Below, in pieces: positions 7,454 through 16,769 of a stretch of 47,640 nucleotides of DNA. Positions within the stretch are counted from its first letter, which is position 1, and each line of letters starts with the position of its first letter. A program made the position numbers and the translations under genes. Source of the stretch: Thermoplasmata archaeon (GTDB lineage: Archaea; Thermoplasmatota; Thermoplasmata; Thermoplasmatales; Thermoplasmataceae); NCBI GenBank assembly GCA_021785735.1, contig JAJYEP010000003.1:1-47640 (forward strand), in the 5' to 3' direction. The notes beneath the pieces were generated by a model. The model ran no database searches, was not told the origin of the DNA, and saw only the letters and a program-made list of their open reading frames with translations.

Positions 7454-9370
7454 CTATGGGAAATCCAACTCACTACCGGCAGGCCTATCGTCCCGTCTCT
7501 CCATTCTACTCCTGAAGAACCTCTCCGTCTCCTTATCTACAAAATACACGTAACAGCCCTCCATGCCCCTCGATAACAACACTCTGTATGCGTTCTTTAC
7601 GAGTGTCAAATAGTTGCCTCCGGACCTTCTGGCAGGACTGTCGGCGGAGTTCTCCGGATGTCCTTCCCATATCTGTCTGTCGAAGTTATACTGCAGATCG
7701 GGGCCAAATATAACACCAACGTAGTCAAATTCAAAGCCCTGGGCAGTATAGATACAGCCAATCTGGTCTACACCGTTGGGATCATATGCCCATAATTTTT
7801 CTTCAGGTATCCCATGAGCAAGTTTAATCCCGTGCGCGTCTGATTTTGCATTCCACGGCCTCCTGAAATCTCCGATAACCACATCGGGTTGCAATGTACC
7901 ATCCTCATTGGGCGACGACCATTTCCAGCAGAAACCGGCAGTCATTCTGGCCTTTTTTCCTGCTTTCGCCTTTTTGAGAATGGCTCTCTCGAGTTCCTGT
8001 GGGGACCCGAAAATTCTGAAGTCAAAAACCTCTTCCCTGGACCATATCACGTTGGCAGTTTTCTCTATCTCCAGTGTATTGTCAATCCAGTTTACGAAAG
8101 CATCAGATCCCTGGCATCGGAACTGAGCTTCCAGCTTGAATTTAAGCACATCAGTATTCATGGTTTTTGCGTGTTCTTCTATGTAAGAGGAAGTACCCAC
8201 CTCATTCGGGCGAATTATCTGGTGATTGTCAACAAAAAATACAGAGACCTTTGAAGCCCTTATCAGTTGTTCAACAATGGGTGCACTGTTTCTGTCCTCC
8301 GCCTTTTTGAATCTATCCAGGTCTTTGGGCCATATCCTGTGTGCCTCATCGGCAATTATAACATCAACTTCATTTTCTTCGGCCTTGCCATACTGGTTGA
8401 ACAGCTTTACCTGAAGAGTACTTCTGCTGCCGAGAATATTCCTGAGAGTGGCAGTGAAGGCCCTGGACCCGGTAACATAATGGGCGTTGTAATGCTCTCT
8501 GGACAGATCGCCCATCAGGTTCATAGCTATGACGGATTTCCCGGTCCCCGGTCCGCCTTCGATAATGATCACGGTCTTTTTTGCATTCAAGAAGCCTTCA
8601 TTGACGGCATTCTTTACCATGTCATAAACCACCAGCTGTTCGTCCAGAAGCGTGTAATCTTTCAAACCGGCAATGACGTTTGCAATATGATCCATAAGTT
8701 TCTTGCCTGGGCGTAACTTGCTCTCTTCAATACGCCTTAAAACTTCAACACCATCCCCACCGGACAGGTTCCCGATCAGGAAATCGGAGAGAATTTTCAC
8801 GTCATCCTTTGTGAAGAGTGGAAAATTTGCAAGGTAATCCCTGAATTTGTCAGCATAGATCTCGTTATCCGGGATACGGGGATAATTGTGAAGATATGAA
8901 CACGCGTTCAGAATGATCGGGGAATTTCCTTCATAGAAGGCAGTATGATAATCCTGCAGATACTGCTTGTACTGTCCAACCTGAACAGACGGGTGCAGCA
9001 CATCCCTCAAGGCACCGCCCACCCATGTGGTCAATTCCCGTTCTCCCCTGGAAGGCCGGGTATTCTCCCACTGTTTCAGTTCAATGATAACAGCATTATC
9101 CTTCAGCTTAGCATTCCTGCCACAGATGAGGCAGTCAAGCCTTTTGGAGGACTGGGGTAGCTGGTACTCCAGTATTATTCCATGATCAAACAGATTTGCA
9201 TGCTGGAAGACCATGGAAACAGCCCTGAGGGAATTTTGCCAGGAAGCCACTTCCGCATTGTTAGGATAATAATGAAAATGCTCGAAGAAAGTGCTTTTCA
9301 ACTTGTCGGCTATCTTGTTAAACGTAGTGTCTTCGAAGAACTGGTTGGAAGTCCCGGAGTACAGACGCAT
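7454..9370 (-). CDS. DUF2075-type nuclease-helicase fusion
   Basis: 638 residues. Residues about 60-140 look like a PD-(D/E)xK nuclease domain: Asp79 in KRLDCLICG, Glu97-Leu-Lys99 in AVIIELKQW, then QVGQYKQYL. From about 265 a superfamily 1 helicase-like ATPase follows: Walker A GGPGTGKS (272-279), Walker B IIADEAHR and a C-terminal segment DQIGCIYTAQGFEFDYVG resembling SF1 motif V/VI. This is the DUF2075 architecture, common in mobile or defence loci and related to Schlafen-group ATPases. It stands alone with a TTAAAC element upstream. A related protein occurs at 22849-24639. A role in DNA/RNA processing or defence is an inference. Confidence 0.75.
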   Translation of the reverse strand: MRLYSGTSNQFFEDTTFNKIADKLKSTFFEHFHYYPNNAEVASWQNSLRAVSMVFQHANLFDHGIILEYQLPQSSKRLDCLICGRNAKLKDNAVIIELKQWENTRPSRGERELTTWVGGALRDVLHPSVQVGQYKQYLQDYHTAFYEGNSPIILNACSYLHNYPRIPDNEIYADKFRDYLANFPLFTKDDVKILSDFLIGNLSGGDGVEVLRRIEESKLRPGKKLMDHIANVIAGLKDYTLLDEQLVVYDMVKNAVNEGFLNAKKTVIIIEGGPGTGKSVIAMNLMGDLSREHYNAHYVTGSRAFTATLRNILGSRSTLQVKLFNQYGKAEENEVDVIIADEAHRIWPKDLDRFKKAEDRNSAPIVEQLIRASKVSVFFVDNHQIIRPNEVGTSSYIEEHAKTMNTDVLKFKLEAQFRCQGSDAFVNWIDNTLEIEKTANVIWSREEVFDFRIFGSPQELERAILKKAKAGKKARMTAGFCWKWSSPNEDGTLQPDVVIGDFRRPWNAKSDAHGIKLAHGIPEEKLWAYDPNGVDQIGCIYTAQGFEFDYVGVIFGPDLQYNFDRQIWEGHPENSADSPARRSGGNYLTLVKNAYRVLLSRGMEGCYVYFVDKETERFFRSRMERRDDRPAGSELDFP

Positions 9371-9501
9371 TTAAACGTATCATACCCTGTTTAAGCATTA
9401 AGTTTTCTCATCAAAAACTCAAAAAAAGGAATTATTCCTGAAAGGTCATTTCGTTTCACCGGGGTCTTTCACATATCCGGAACGATCAGTTCCAAATCGA
9501 T

Positions 9502-9924
9502 CTATTCCGGTTTCCTGATGTTTGTTTTTGCTGCGGAACGGCCGATTGCTGCGACCCACATCATGTATACGGCGAATGATGCAATGGTTGTGATGAAACC
9601 GGCAAGGAAAAAAGCTGAATTTGCATCTTCAGATGATGCAAAATAGATTGCCATTACAGCCACCCCCAGGGTTATGCTTCCGGCAAAGGTCATCAGGAAG
9701 AAGGTCCTGAAGCTCTGATCATCTATTGTAACCAGTTCAGGATCTGTTCCTTTTTTCAGGAGGAATGGCACCTTCTGATGGCAGTTGGGGCATGTGAAGG
9801 TCCACGTTGATCCGTACCTGACTGCGCTCACAGATCCCCATTTGGAGTGCCTGAAGTTGAACCTGAAATGGCAGTTTGGGCATTCAGTATGTGAGGTCAC
9901 CCAGGATCTGTGTCCTTGTGTCAT
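9502..9924 (-). CDS. zinc-ribbon membrane protein
   Basis: About 140 residues. The N-terminal part has two CPNC knuckles (TECPNCHFRF and FTCPNCHQKV), a zinc ribbon; then two hydrophobic helices (TFFLMTFAGSITLGVAVMA and a second with TTIASFAVYMMWVAAI). It is probably a membrane protein with a cytosolic zinc ribbon. I start at the ATG at 9924 because a TTTTTATTAT element lies about 25 bases upstream; an ATG at 9942 is also in frame. No specific function is recognised. Confidence 0.6.
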   Translation of the reverse strand: MTQGHRSWVTSHTECPNCHFRFNFRHSKWGSVSAVRYGSTWTFTCPNCHQKVPFLLKKGTDPELVTIDDQSFRTFFLMTFAGSITLGVAVMAIYFASSEDANSAFFLAGFITTIASFAVYMMWVAAIGRSAAKTNIRKPE

Positions 9925-10102
9925 ACAATCAACATCTTTCAAGATAATAAAAATGTTCTACGCATAAAACAGAGAGGAATTGAAATGTGCGCCCTCACCC
10001 AGTGGAAGATTGTGATTTCATACGTTATCTGGCAATTCCCGGGCACGGATAAACCGGCCAGAACCGATCGGGGAGGAAAGATTATTATGGGGAGAAAATT
10101 GT

Positions 10103-10897
10103 GTGAATGTGATAGAAGCTGTTGCTTTCATGCCGAACACCCCGACACTGATCGGTGACCTGGGGGTGGATCATAAGGACACAATCGCTGCACTGAGATC
10201 CCTTGGGAAAGAAATTGCAGGCAAAATTGATGCGGTGGTGATAATGACGCCTCATTTTCAGACATCAGGATCTTTCGGTGTCGTCGGAACGGAAAGACTC
10301 AGGCAGATCTTTGATTTCTACGGATTTCCTCCGGAATTCTATGAGGCCAGATACGAGCCTCCCGGCGATCCTCAGCTAGCAGAACAGATAATAAATCTGG
10401 GAAAGGATACCGGGATCAGGATCGGCCAGGCCGGGAACTGGGGGCTCGACCATGGGGCGTGGTCCCCGCTCTTTCACATTTTCAAGGATGCGGATGTCCC
10501 GACCGTGCCGCTGTCAATATGTCCCGATCTGGGATACCAGGCGCATATCGCGATCGGCAGGCAGATGCGATCCCAGTCCATAAAAAATAATCTGTGCGTG
10601 CTTTCGACCGGATCTCTGATCCACAGGCTCGATCTCTTCCAGGCTGGCAATAAAAGGACACCGCCGAAGGCGATGGAATACCTCGATATCTGCATATCAT
10701 CATTTAAAGAGGGGAAATGGGACAGCATATGGAATGCTCCGTCTGATCTGGTAGGTGCAGCATCCCCCGAGGGCTATAATCTTCCGTTGCGATTCATACA
10801 GGGAGTGGTGGGAGACAGATTCAGGGCCAGAATCCTGGCCAATGAGGTTGAATTCAATGCGGCATCCCTGATCACGGCAGTCTTTGAGGAGGCGTGA
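10103..10897 (+). CDS. LigB/DODA-type extradiol dioxygenase family protein
   Basis: 264 residues beginning with GTG (VNVIEAVAFMPNTPTLI). MTPHFQTSG and GLDHGAWSPLFHIF are the metal-site regions of class III extradiol ring-cleavage dioxygenases, where His residues hold the Fe/Zn; the later LSTGSLIHRLDLF matches the third region. These enzymes open aromatic rings with O2, but the superfamily also holds the Memo proteins, so the activity is not certain. Another possible start is the ATG at 10130. It is a single gene with no aromatic pathway neighbours in the window. Confidence 0.7.
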   Translation: MNVIEAVAFMPNTPTLIGDLGVDHKDTIAALRSLGKEIAGKIDAVVIMTPHFQTSGSFGVVGTERLRQIFDFYGFPPEFYEARYEPPGDPQLAEQIINLGKDTGIRIGQAGNWGLDHGAWSPLFHIFKDADVPTVPLSICPDLGYQAHIAIGRQMRSQSIKNNLCVLSTGSLIHRLDLFQAGNKRTPPKAMEYLDICISSFKEGKWDSIWNAPSDLVGAASPEGYNLPLRFIQGVVGDRFRARILANEVEFNAASLITAVFEEA

Positions 10898-11052
10898 TTC
10901 ATTGCTTGTGACAGAATGGCTGTTCTGTCATCAGTGCATCGTCAATCCCCGCATGAGATAGTCTGCTGAGGCACATCACTGTGAAAAAATGAAAATTTCA
11001 TCAAATAACCCTCTGCCCCATCTCTCAGGTTTTTGTCCTCAGTAAATGGGAA

Positions 11053-11069
11053 CTGCCAAAAAATGGCAG
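11053..11069. other. short hairpin (6-base stem)
   Basis: CTGCCA-AAAAA-TGGCAG, a perfect 6-base stem with a 5-base loop in the gap between the dioxygenase gene and the degraded membrane gene. No T-run follows on the plus strand, so it is not a clear terminator. Confidence 0.3.
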
Positions 11070-11135
11070 GTTGAAAGGATGGAAAAAGTCAACATTTAAA
11101 AATGTATTTATATTTTGAAGGTGTGAATGAATCGA

Positions 11136-11229
11136 TGACCATGAGACAAAAGAATTCACCCAAAGGGAATTCCAGAGAGATCGTCGTAAACTCATCGGTG
11201 TGATTTCTACGTTACCTATTATCCTCGTT
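11136..11229 (+). pseudogene. possible N-terminal remnant of a membrane protein
   Basis: An ATG reads MTMRQKNSPKGNSRE; a one-base shift then gives RRKLIGVISTLPIILV followed by a stop. The combined basic head plus hydrophobic segment looks like the start of an archaeal membrane-anchored protein broken by a frameshift. A TTTATATTTT element lies just upstream (about 11105-11117). Very short, so weakly supported. Confidence 0.25.
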
Positions 11230-11236
11230 AAATAAG

Positions 11237-12548
11237 GTGGAGCATATGAGGCTGGGATATGCAACAGTATTTTTGATATGTTTCCTTTTGTTCAATACCC
11301 TCATTTCGTTTTATAGTTTGAGCATCCTTCACACACTTTATATGAGTAATAATGGTTATTTCTTATACAATTCCCAATCCCCATTCTTTCAGAGCAACCC
11401 TTACATATTTGTTCTTCCGATATCCTCTGCAAATGCATTGTTCGATGCATTGATCGCTTTACTGGTTCTTTACAAGTATGAATTCCTCATCATGCCAGTC
11501 AGTGTCATTCTGCTATCCTTTGGAGCCGTTCTCTGGATGGAAAAAGTTCTGCCCCAAATTTTTATACGAAACGGGAGAAAACCGGACCAATATGGCAGGG
11601 TCTTCTGGTATTCCCTGCTTTTTTCATTTTCGGCTGAAATTTTCGTTCTATTAGCCTTCTCTCTTGGAATTCACGTCTCGTTAATGCTCCAGATATCGGA
11701 TGCACTCATCGTGTTGACAATCCTGATTATTCTGCTGGTCTCGCTCCTTAATGGACTTCATGAGAGAGGATTGGCGTATCCAGAGTGTAAATATCTGCGT
11801 CCCTGTTATTTTTCCCTGCTGTTCTTTCATTCATATGCGCCCTATCTTACCTGATGACGATATTCAGCCCTTTCAGTTATGTTCCAGTTCCGTAGATAAT
11901 GTTCCTGTTGCCGGCGTATCTTGTTCAATATCCGGGGTCTCTGTTCTATCCGGGATTCATCGCTTTAATGTTCTCTGTCAACATTCTCACCTATATTGTG
12001 ATCATAACCGCATTAAAATGGATCTTAAGAGATTCCGGTGAGAAACATCAGTTTACAGGGAAAACTCAATCGAATAAATTCCTGCATGGACTGTCCAGGT
12101 TACGGCACTTCAAAATATTGAAAGTTGCCATAGTGGCCGTAATTGTCATAATCGCCATTCCAATCGCTATCGATATTCCTGTGAGCCATCCCGTGCTTGT
12201 TTACAATGTCCTTTTTGCGCCCGTTTACAGTCCTGGGGCCCTTCCAGTCCACAAGGGGTAGGAAATCATTGCGACCAGTTATAATGCGACAGTTATCTTC
12301 AACGTTAGCGAAAATTCCACACTTGTCGGTGCATGGACATCGCCATCCTGGCTTTCTTATATAGGTTTAACACCTGGACCACCGCGACTCACATGGGGAG
12401 GACTTTTTTATACCCCCTCTTTAATGGTACTTTCAACATTTCTCTTACTCCGGGAGTGTACTATCTGGTCTTTTATTCATTCTTACTAGGCTATAATACA
12501 ATTGTCTACGTTACAAACACCATAAGGTTGATTCCCGAAACAAAATGA
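11237..12548 (+). pseudogene. degraded membrane protein with extracellular domain (frameshifts and stop)
   Basis: Three frames join into one protein-like reading. 11237-11854 gives a polytopic membrane protein with about five helices. 11899-12261, in another frame, adds helices and ends in IPVSHPVLVYNV and a TAG. The same frame continues past this TAG with TSYNATVIFNVSENSTLVGA and WTSPSWLSYIG. A further frame shift near a homopolymer at about 12400-12415 leads to NGTFNISLTPGVYYLVFYS to 12548. The last part resembles the exported beta-rich domain common in Thermoplasmatales surface proteins. Three lesions argue for a dead gene, although sequencing error at the homopolymer could explain one. 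Confidence 0.6.
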
Positions 12549-13065
12549 GATCGATCCCTGTTCTTCAATGATAGTGCAAAGATCGGACGTACCAGGTCAT
12601 ACTGGATTAGCATTCGCTTAATTGCTATGCTAGTGAGATATCATCCACCTTATATTTCCATATGAAGATGACATGGGACCAGCCGATAATGGTCCCAAAG
12701 AGATGAAATGAATAACCTGTCTTTTTTGCAACCTGTTAACGCATAATGTTAAAAGTTTCTCACCCTAAAATTCCAGAAAATCGGATCAATAAAGAGAGGG
12801 GTTTGCCCAATTCACAGTATTGTAGAGATATGCACTTCATACGGGTTTGTAAAATATTGCATAAAAGTGAATCGCCCATTTGAAGCGGAAAGAACCATGG
12901 GAAAGCCAGGAGAGTATGTCTCGTTTTCTATTCATCCTGTTCGAACCGTGATTCGCAGGTATAATTTTTCTGAGGCAGGTTCAGGAAATCTCTCCTATGG
13001 CTTGAGACGAGCCATTTAATGGCCGAGCTAAATTCCGGAAATTATGAAATTTTCATAAGGATTTA
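12549..13065. other. 517-base gap, no gene seen
   Basis: A/T-rich stretch between the degraded gene and the convergent membrane protein. No frame with family-like sequence, no clear repeat shared with the rest of the window. Confidence 0.5.
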
Positions 13066-13470
13066 TTAATAGGACAGTTCGTTTCGGCCTTTTATCTGCC
13101 AGTCCCGTAACTGCACCTGTATGAGCCCTAGGGCAACAAAGAATATCAGCAGGGGAAAGTCACCAAAAAGGGTTGCTATGAATCCTGCAGCGATCATAGA
13201 ATATCCCCACAGTGCAAAGCGGTTCTTCTTTCTGTCAACATACGCCAGAAATGCAAGGATGGAAGCAACCACGGAAAAACCTAGGAAAGGAACAAAAAAG
13301 GTGTAAAACGATGGGGAATGCACAAACTGATCGGGCAGCCCAAGCGGAAATAAAATATACACTTTCCAGTACACGTAAAAAATAGAGAATAATAGTCCCA
13401 ATTCGCCAAGGACCAGGAAAAGGAGAGCGTAAAGATCCATTCTCTTCGAGTCATCGGGTTTATGCAACAT
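13066..13470 (-). CDS. small four-helix membrane protein, unknown function
   Basis: 134 residues with four hydrophobic segments: LYALLFLVLGELGLLFSIFY, a second from about 55 (FFVPFLGFSVVASILAFLAY), a third around WGYSMIAAGFIATLFG and a fourth LLIFFVALGLIQV. The loop DRKKNRF between helices 2 and 3 is probably cytosolic. No motif for a known transporter. The ATG at 13440 (MDLYALL) is another possible start. Confidence 0.55.
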   Translation of the reverse strand: MLHKPDDSKRMDLYALLFLVLGELGLLFSIFYVYWKVYILFPLGLPDQFVHSPSFYTFFVPFLGFSVVASILAFLAYVDRKKNRFALWGYSMIAAGFIATLFGDFPLLIFFVALGLIQVQLRDWQIKGRNELSY

Positions 13471-13750
13471 TTGGGTTTTCCCCCCACAATTATCCGGTTG
13501 TTCTGGCCGTACTCACTGGCCAAGGTATTTACTCTATTTATATCATTGCGATTGGTTCTGGAGGCATAATATTTGTTTCCAATGTTCCTGATATCTACAA
13601 CCATGATCTTGTATTTCCTCACCCAGTCTGGAATTTATACATACCATGTATATATGTTCCTGTGGTCCCCATCGTAATCTCAGTGAGTGAAACAAGAGAT
13701 TTTCAAGGTATAATCAAAAATTGGTGGTTTGATATGCTACGTAAAAAAAG
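13471..13750. other. 280-base gap, no gene seen
   Basis: Divergent gap between the membrane protein and the 39-codon frame. A possible minus-strand frame here is only the upstream shadow of the membrane gene. Nothing else supported. Confidence 0.4.
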
Positions 13751-13870
13751 ATGGAGTTGAGGATTGACGTCGGGAAAGGAAAGAGAAAATACATCATCAC
13801 ATACTGCTACCTAAGAAAAGCTGTGAGGACATTCAAGAGAAGCAGGATTAAAAATATTGGGCCCGTTTAG
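13751..13870 (+). CDS. possible 39-residue basic protein
   Basis: ATG frame reading MELRIDVGKGKRKYIITYCY, then LRKAVRTFKRSRIKNIGPV and a TAG. Strongly basic with a beta-like KRKYIITYCYL stretch. It may be a small nucleic-acid-binding protein or the tail of a lost transposase; no family recognised. No strong ribosome site. Confidence 0.25.
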   Translation: MELRIDVGKGKRKYIITYCYLRKAVRTFKRSRIKNIGPV

Positions 13871-13916
13871 TCATCACTCGGTACCCAAGAATCTCTCCCA
13901 CACTCCATGGTCAAGA

Positions 13917-13940
13917 AAAATATATATATATTATAAAATC
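13917..13940 (+). promoter_or_regulatory. TATA element of the exported-protein operon
   Basis: A run of alternating AT (AAATATATATATATTATAAA) centred about 25 bases before the ATG at 13953. It predicts a leaderless transcript and decides the start codon against the earlier in-frame ATG at 13857. Confidence 0.6.
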
Positions 13941-13952
13941 GTAAAGTTTACT

Positions 13953-15788
13953 ATGAAAGGGAAATTAGTTGTTATGGTTGGTTTTGTAATGATATTGATG
14001 ATGGTTTCGCCGCTTTCTTCTGCACATCAGCCGGTGAAAAAAAATAGTGTCGAGTTGGGCGATTTTAACATATCATTTAGTGGAGGAAAAGCTTCTATCT
14101 ATTCAAACGGATTGAACTATAAACAGCACTGGGAACTATACCAGCTAAACGAGGGTCAACTGTCCAGAATCCAATTCAAGGTTCAGAAAATAATCCGAAA
14201 GAACAATACAATGCAAAATACAGTTGGGCTTGAATTTCTTGGGCAAGGATTCGTTGTGGGTGAAATATATTCACTCAGTGGAAATGGATTGGATATGAGC
14301 ATGTCTATTCAAAACAATAACTCTAATAACAGGACAATTGTTGCAATATACTCTATTACGGAACCACACAGCAATCATATTCTGGAGAATGGATTCATAA
14401 ATTATAACCTGAACACAAACGCTCTGGGTGTTTATGACAAAGTAGTTCCGATTAACTCCCGCGCCTGGGAAATAGGTGACACAACTAGTCAACTTTCCTG
14501 GAAAACGCAATATCCTATATTCGAAGCAGGTCTCTTGAATTCATCCATACTGGGAAATAAAATTGCTCTTTCTTTCGGCCCTGTAACTATATCCGGTAAT
14601 TCTTCCTATTTCATTGATCCTGTCCTTAGACCCATGATGGTTATATGTGCATGTGGGGGTGGGGGAGGTGGGGGCCCATTACCTATTACAATAAACAGTG
14701 TTGAATACGAGTATACAGACTCATCAACCGTGACAACCTTTTCTGCTTACACTCCCATTACAGTGAAGGCCCAGATTGGGAGCATGGGGGGATATAGCTC
14801 TGCAACGATTGATTTCTATATAGTTACTCGGGGCTACGGTCTGACATTTATTGGGTCCCGGGCGATCTATGGGGTTGGTACCGCATCTATAACATGGAGT
14901 TCCCAACCCGGTTCATATTTGGGGTTTGCTGCTTCCAGTCCCCAGGGAGATACAACTGTTTACTCAAGTTTCCCGGCCTATCCAATCAATATATTTACCG
15001 CGATGCCAATAACTTATGGAAATAATCAAATATCGAATCCACCGGATACCTATACTCACTATCAGGTTTTTACTCCTGGGCAGACGTATATCGGGGATTT
15101 GGTCGAGCAAGTGGCCTCTGGTCCAAATACTTCAGAACCTCAATCAGCTTCAAATTTTATGACCTTTACCACAGGGTTTGGGCAGCCTTCGAAACAGTAT
15201 TATCTGGTATCAGCCTATGAGCAAAAATTCTACTGGGCTGGGGATTCCATAGGCGATAGTTCTTCTTTAGATATGCTTGACGCGAATTTCAACAGTGCTT
15301 CATGGCAGGCAGTAAGTAATGGTTCGTGGGGCACACAACCATACGCCGAGTCTCTTTATTACGCCATGGCCGCCGCTTTTGCATCCAATCCAGATACGGT
15401 ACCAGTGGCTATTGCTATGGCTGCCTTCGGGCCAATATTCTTCCAGAGTCCCGGACCCTATTCAGAAGGAACGGGTACCAACACAATTTATGCAGGAGGT
15501 AATGCCAGTAGTGCTTTGTTCGGTGACAATGGTTATACGTACCTGAACGATCAGTACGGACCCTGGTACTGGCCAAGTTACAAACCTGTGTACTTATTCT
15601 CTTTTCAGGCTCAAATAGGATTCAAATACGGTCCCGGCAGTAATTACAATTCCAATAACGCAGTTCTTGAATATCTGGGGTACACGTCTCATTATTATAT
15701 AGAGGCGGCTTATCCTTATGATACCAGTAGTAGTTACCCGACAATGGGATTCACAATCTTTGAACCTATCGGCATGGCCGTTTCATGA
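13953..15788 (+). CDS. large secreted protein with signal peptide, unknown function
   Basis: 611 residues. The N-terminus MKGKLVVMVGFVMILMMVSP followed by LSSAHQ is a clear signal peptide. The mature part is Ser/Thr/Tyr/Gly-rich and beta-like, with sequons such as NNSNNRT, NSS and NTS. A CACGGGGGGGP linker at about residue 230-240 divides it into two halves. The second half has aromatic-rich segments (DQYGPWYWPSYKPVYLFSF). I recognise no catalytic family; it could be a surface-bound hydrolase-like or adhesion protein. The next gene starts inside its stop (ATGA), so the two products are probably made together. Confidence 0.65.
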   Translation: MKGKLVVMVGFVMILMMVSPLSSAHQPVKKNSVELGDFNISFSGGKASIYSNGLNYKQHWELYQLNEGQLSRIQFKVQKIIRKNNTMQNTVGLEFLGQGFVVGEIYSLSGNGLDMSMSIQNNNSNNRTIVAIYSITEPHSNHILENGFINYNLNTNALGVYDKVVPINSRAWEIGDTTSQLSWKTQYPIFEAGLLNSSILGNKIALSFGPVTISGNSSYFIDPVLRPMMVICACGGGGGGGPLPITINSVEYEYTDSSTVTTFSAYTPITVKAQIGSMGGYSSATIDFYIVTRGYGLTFIGSRAIYGVGTASITWSSQPGSYLGFAASSPQGDTTVYSSFPAYPINIFTAMPITYGNNQISNPPDTYTHYQVFTPGQTYIGDLVEQVASGPNTSEPQSASNFMTFTTGFGQPSKQYYLVSAYEQKFYWAGDSIGDSSSLDMLDANFNSASWQAVSNGSWGTQPYAESLYYAMAAAFASNPDTVPVAIAMAAFGPIFFQSPGPYSEGTGTNTIYAGGNASSALFGDNGYTYLNDQYGPWYWPSYKPVYLFSFQAQIGFKYGPGSNYNSNNAVLEYLGYTSHYYIEAAYPYDTSSSYPTMGFTIFEPIGMAVS

Positions 15789-16489
15789 GGCGGAAGATGA
15801 TCTTAAGGAGGAGGGAGATCTATGCGATCATTGCAGCAGTGGTTGCAGTGATAATTGTATTTCCTGCTTTGATCACCAATATTCCCGCGTCATATTCATT
15901 GGCAACTGCAAAAAATATTGATTTGAACCATATTAACCCCGGGTATATTGATGGGCAAACCGATGCCAATTTCAACTTTCATGTGATTTCGATAAACGTT
16001 TCTGGGATCAGTGTAAGTTACTTTGCTGAATACTATGCTCCATTTGATGACTTCTGCAGAACGGTGAATCTTTCGAATTTTCACAATGTGGGGAACCCCG
16101 GTATCAGCAGCTCTTCAACCATGCTGTTCGTTTATTCCATGATAAGCCTGTTAAACGTTTCCTATGATGGATTTCATGGGGCACTTTCAACTTCGGTCGG
16201 TAATATCCATCTTACAGGAAATTCGAATGCGACAAAGGGACTTCCGTTGAAAGGACCACAGGTGACCGTAAATTATTCCCCGTCCGGAAATCCTCAAAAT
16301 ATAATAATTCAATATCTGGATCCCGTAGTGTTATTGAACAATGGAACCCTTTCCTTTACACCGCCGACAGGAAATTACTCATATACCTTCACATTCAATA
16401 TTTTGACATACGAGGAATATGGTATCTACAGGGTGCTTGAAAATAGCACTCCCGTTAGTTTCCATTTCAACTTTGTAGTGGTGCGATGA
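15785..16489 (+). CDS. membrane-anchored exported glycoprotein, unknown function
   Basis: 234 residues. Basic head MRRKMILRRRE, one helix YAIIAAVVAVIIVFPALI, then an outside domain with at least seven N-glycosylation sequons (NVS, NLS, NVS, NAT, NYS, NGT, NST). The C-terminal SFTPPTGNYSYTFTFNI and SFHFNFVV are beta strands. Overlaps the stop of the secreted protein upstream by ATGA, so it is translationally coupled and likely its partner or anchor at the cell surface. Confidence 0.65.
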   Translation: MRRKMILRRREIYAIIAAVVAVIIVFPALITNIPASYSLATAKNIDLNHINPGYIDGQTDANFNFHVISINVSGISVSYFAEYYAPFDDFCRTVNLSNFHNVGNPGISSSSTMLFVYSMISLLNVSYDGFHGALSTSVGNIHLTGNSNATKGLPLKGPQVTVNYSPSGNPQNIIIQYLDPVVLLNNGTLSFTPPTGNYSYTFTFNILTYEEYGIYRVLENSTPVSFHFNFVVVR

Positions 16490-16536
16490 AAGCCTTTTTT
16501 CGTAACAACTCCTCCTCAGTTTTTTGACAGCGTGTT

Positions 16537-16719
16537 AGATATTAAATGAAACAAACGATGCAGGAACACGTGAATGTATCAGAAGAACGGATGGGTGATG
16601 ATCGAAGTTCAACTGCATGAGGTCGATACCGCTGGAGAAGCGACGGAGGGTAGTTTATGCAGATTCAAAAAATGTTATTGATCGCTGGAAAACCCAGAAT
16701 GGACACGTCAATATTTTGA
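16537..16719 (+). repeat. long-range repeat unit A, copy 1
   Basis: From AGATATTAAATGAAACAAAC through GAATGTATCAGAAGAAC to CCAGAATGGACACGTCAATA. It matches copy 2 at 24901-25080 along its whole length with the same spacing (163 versus 161 bases from AGATAT to TGGAC). Copy 2 keeps an open frame; this copy has stops. The 3' end (about 16700) resembles the tRNA-derived repeat, though weakly. It is a decayed mobile-element or cassette relic at the left edge of the accessory region. Confidence 0.55.
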
Positions 16720-16769
16720 CAACGTCATAATGACTCAATTTTTAATAAGTGAGATTATATTTCTTCAAG

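Noticed and set aside
7180-7515. 111-codon plus-strand frame
   Set aside because: Mixed low-quality sequence overlapping the end of the DUF2075 gene, no promoter or ribosome site.
13281-13622. 113-codon minus-strand frame upstream of the four-helix membrane protein
   Set aside because: Its second half is the membrane gene read in the wrong frame, and the first half has no recognisable pattern.
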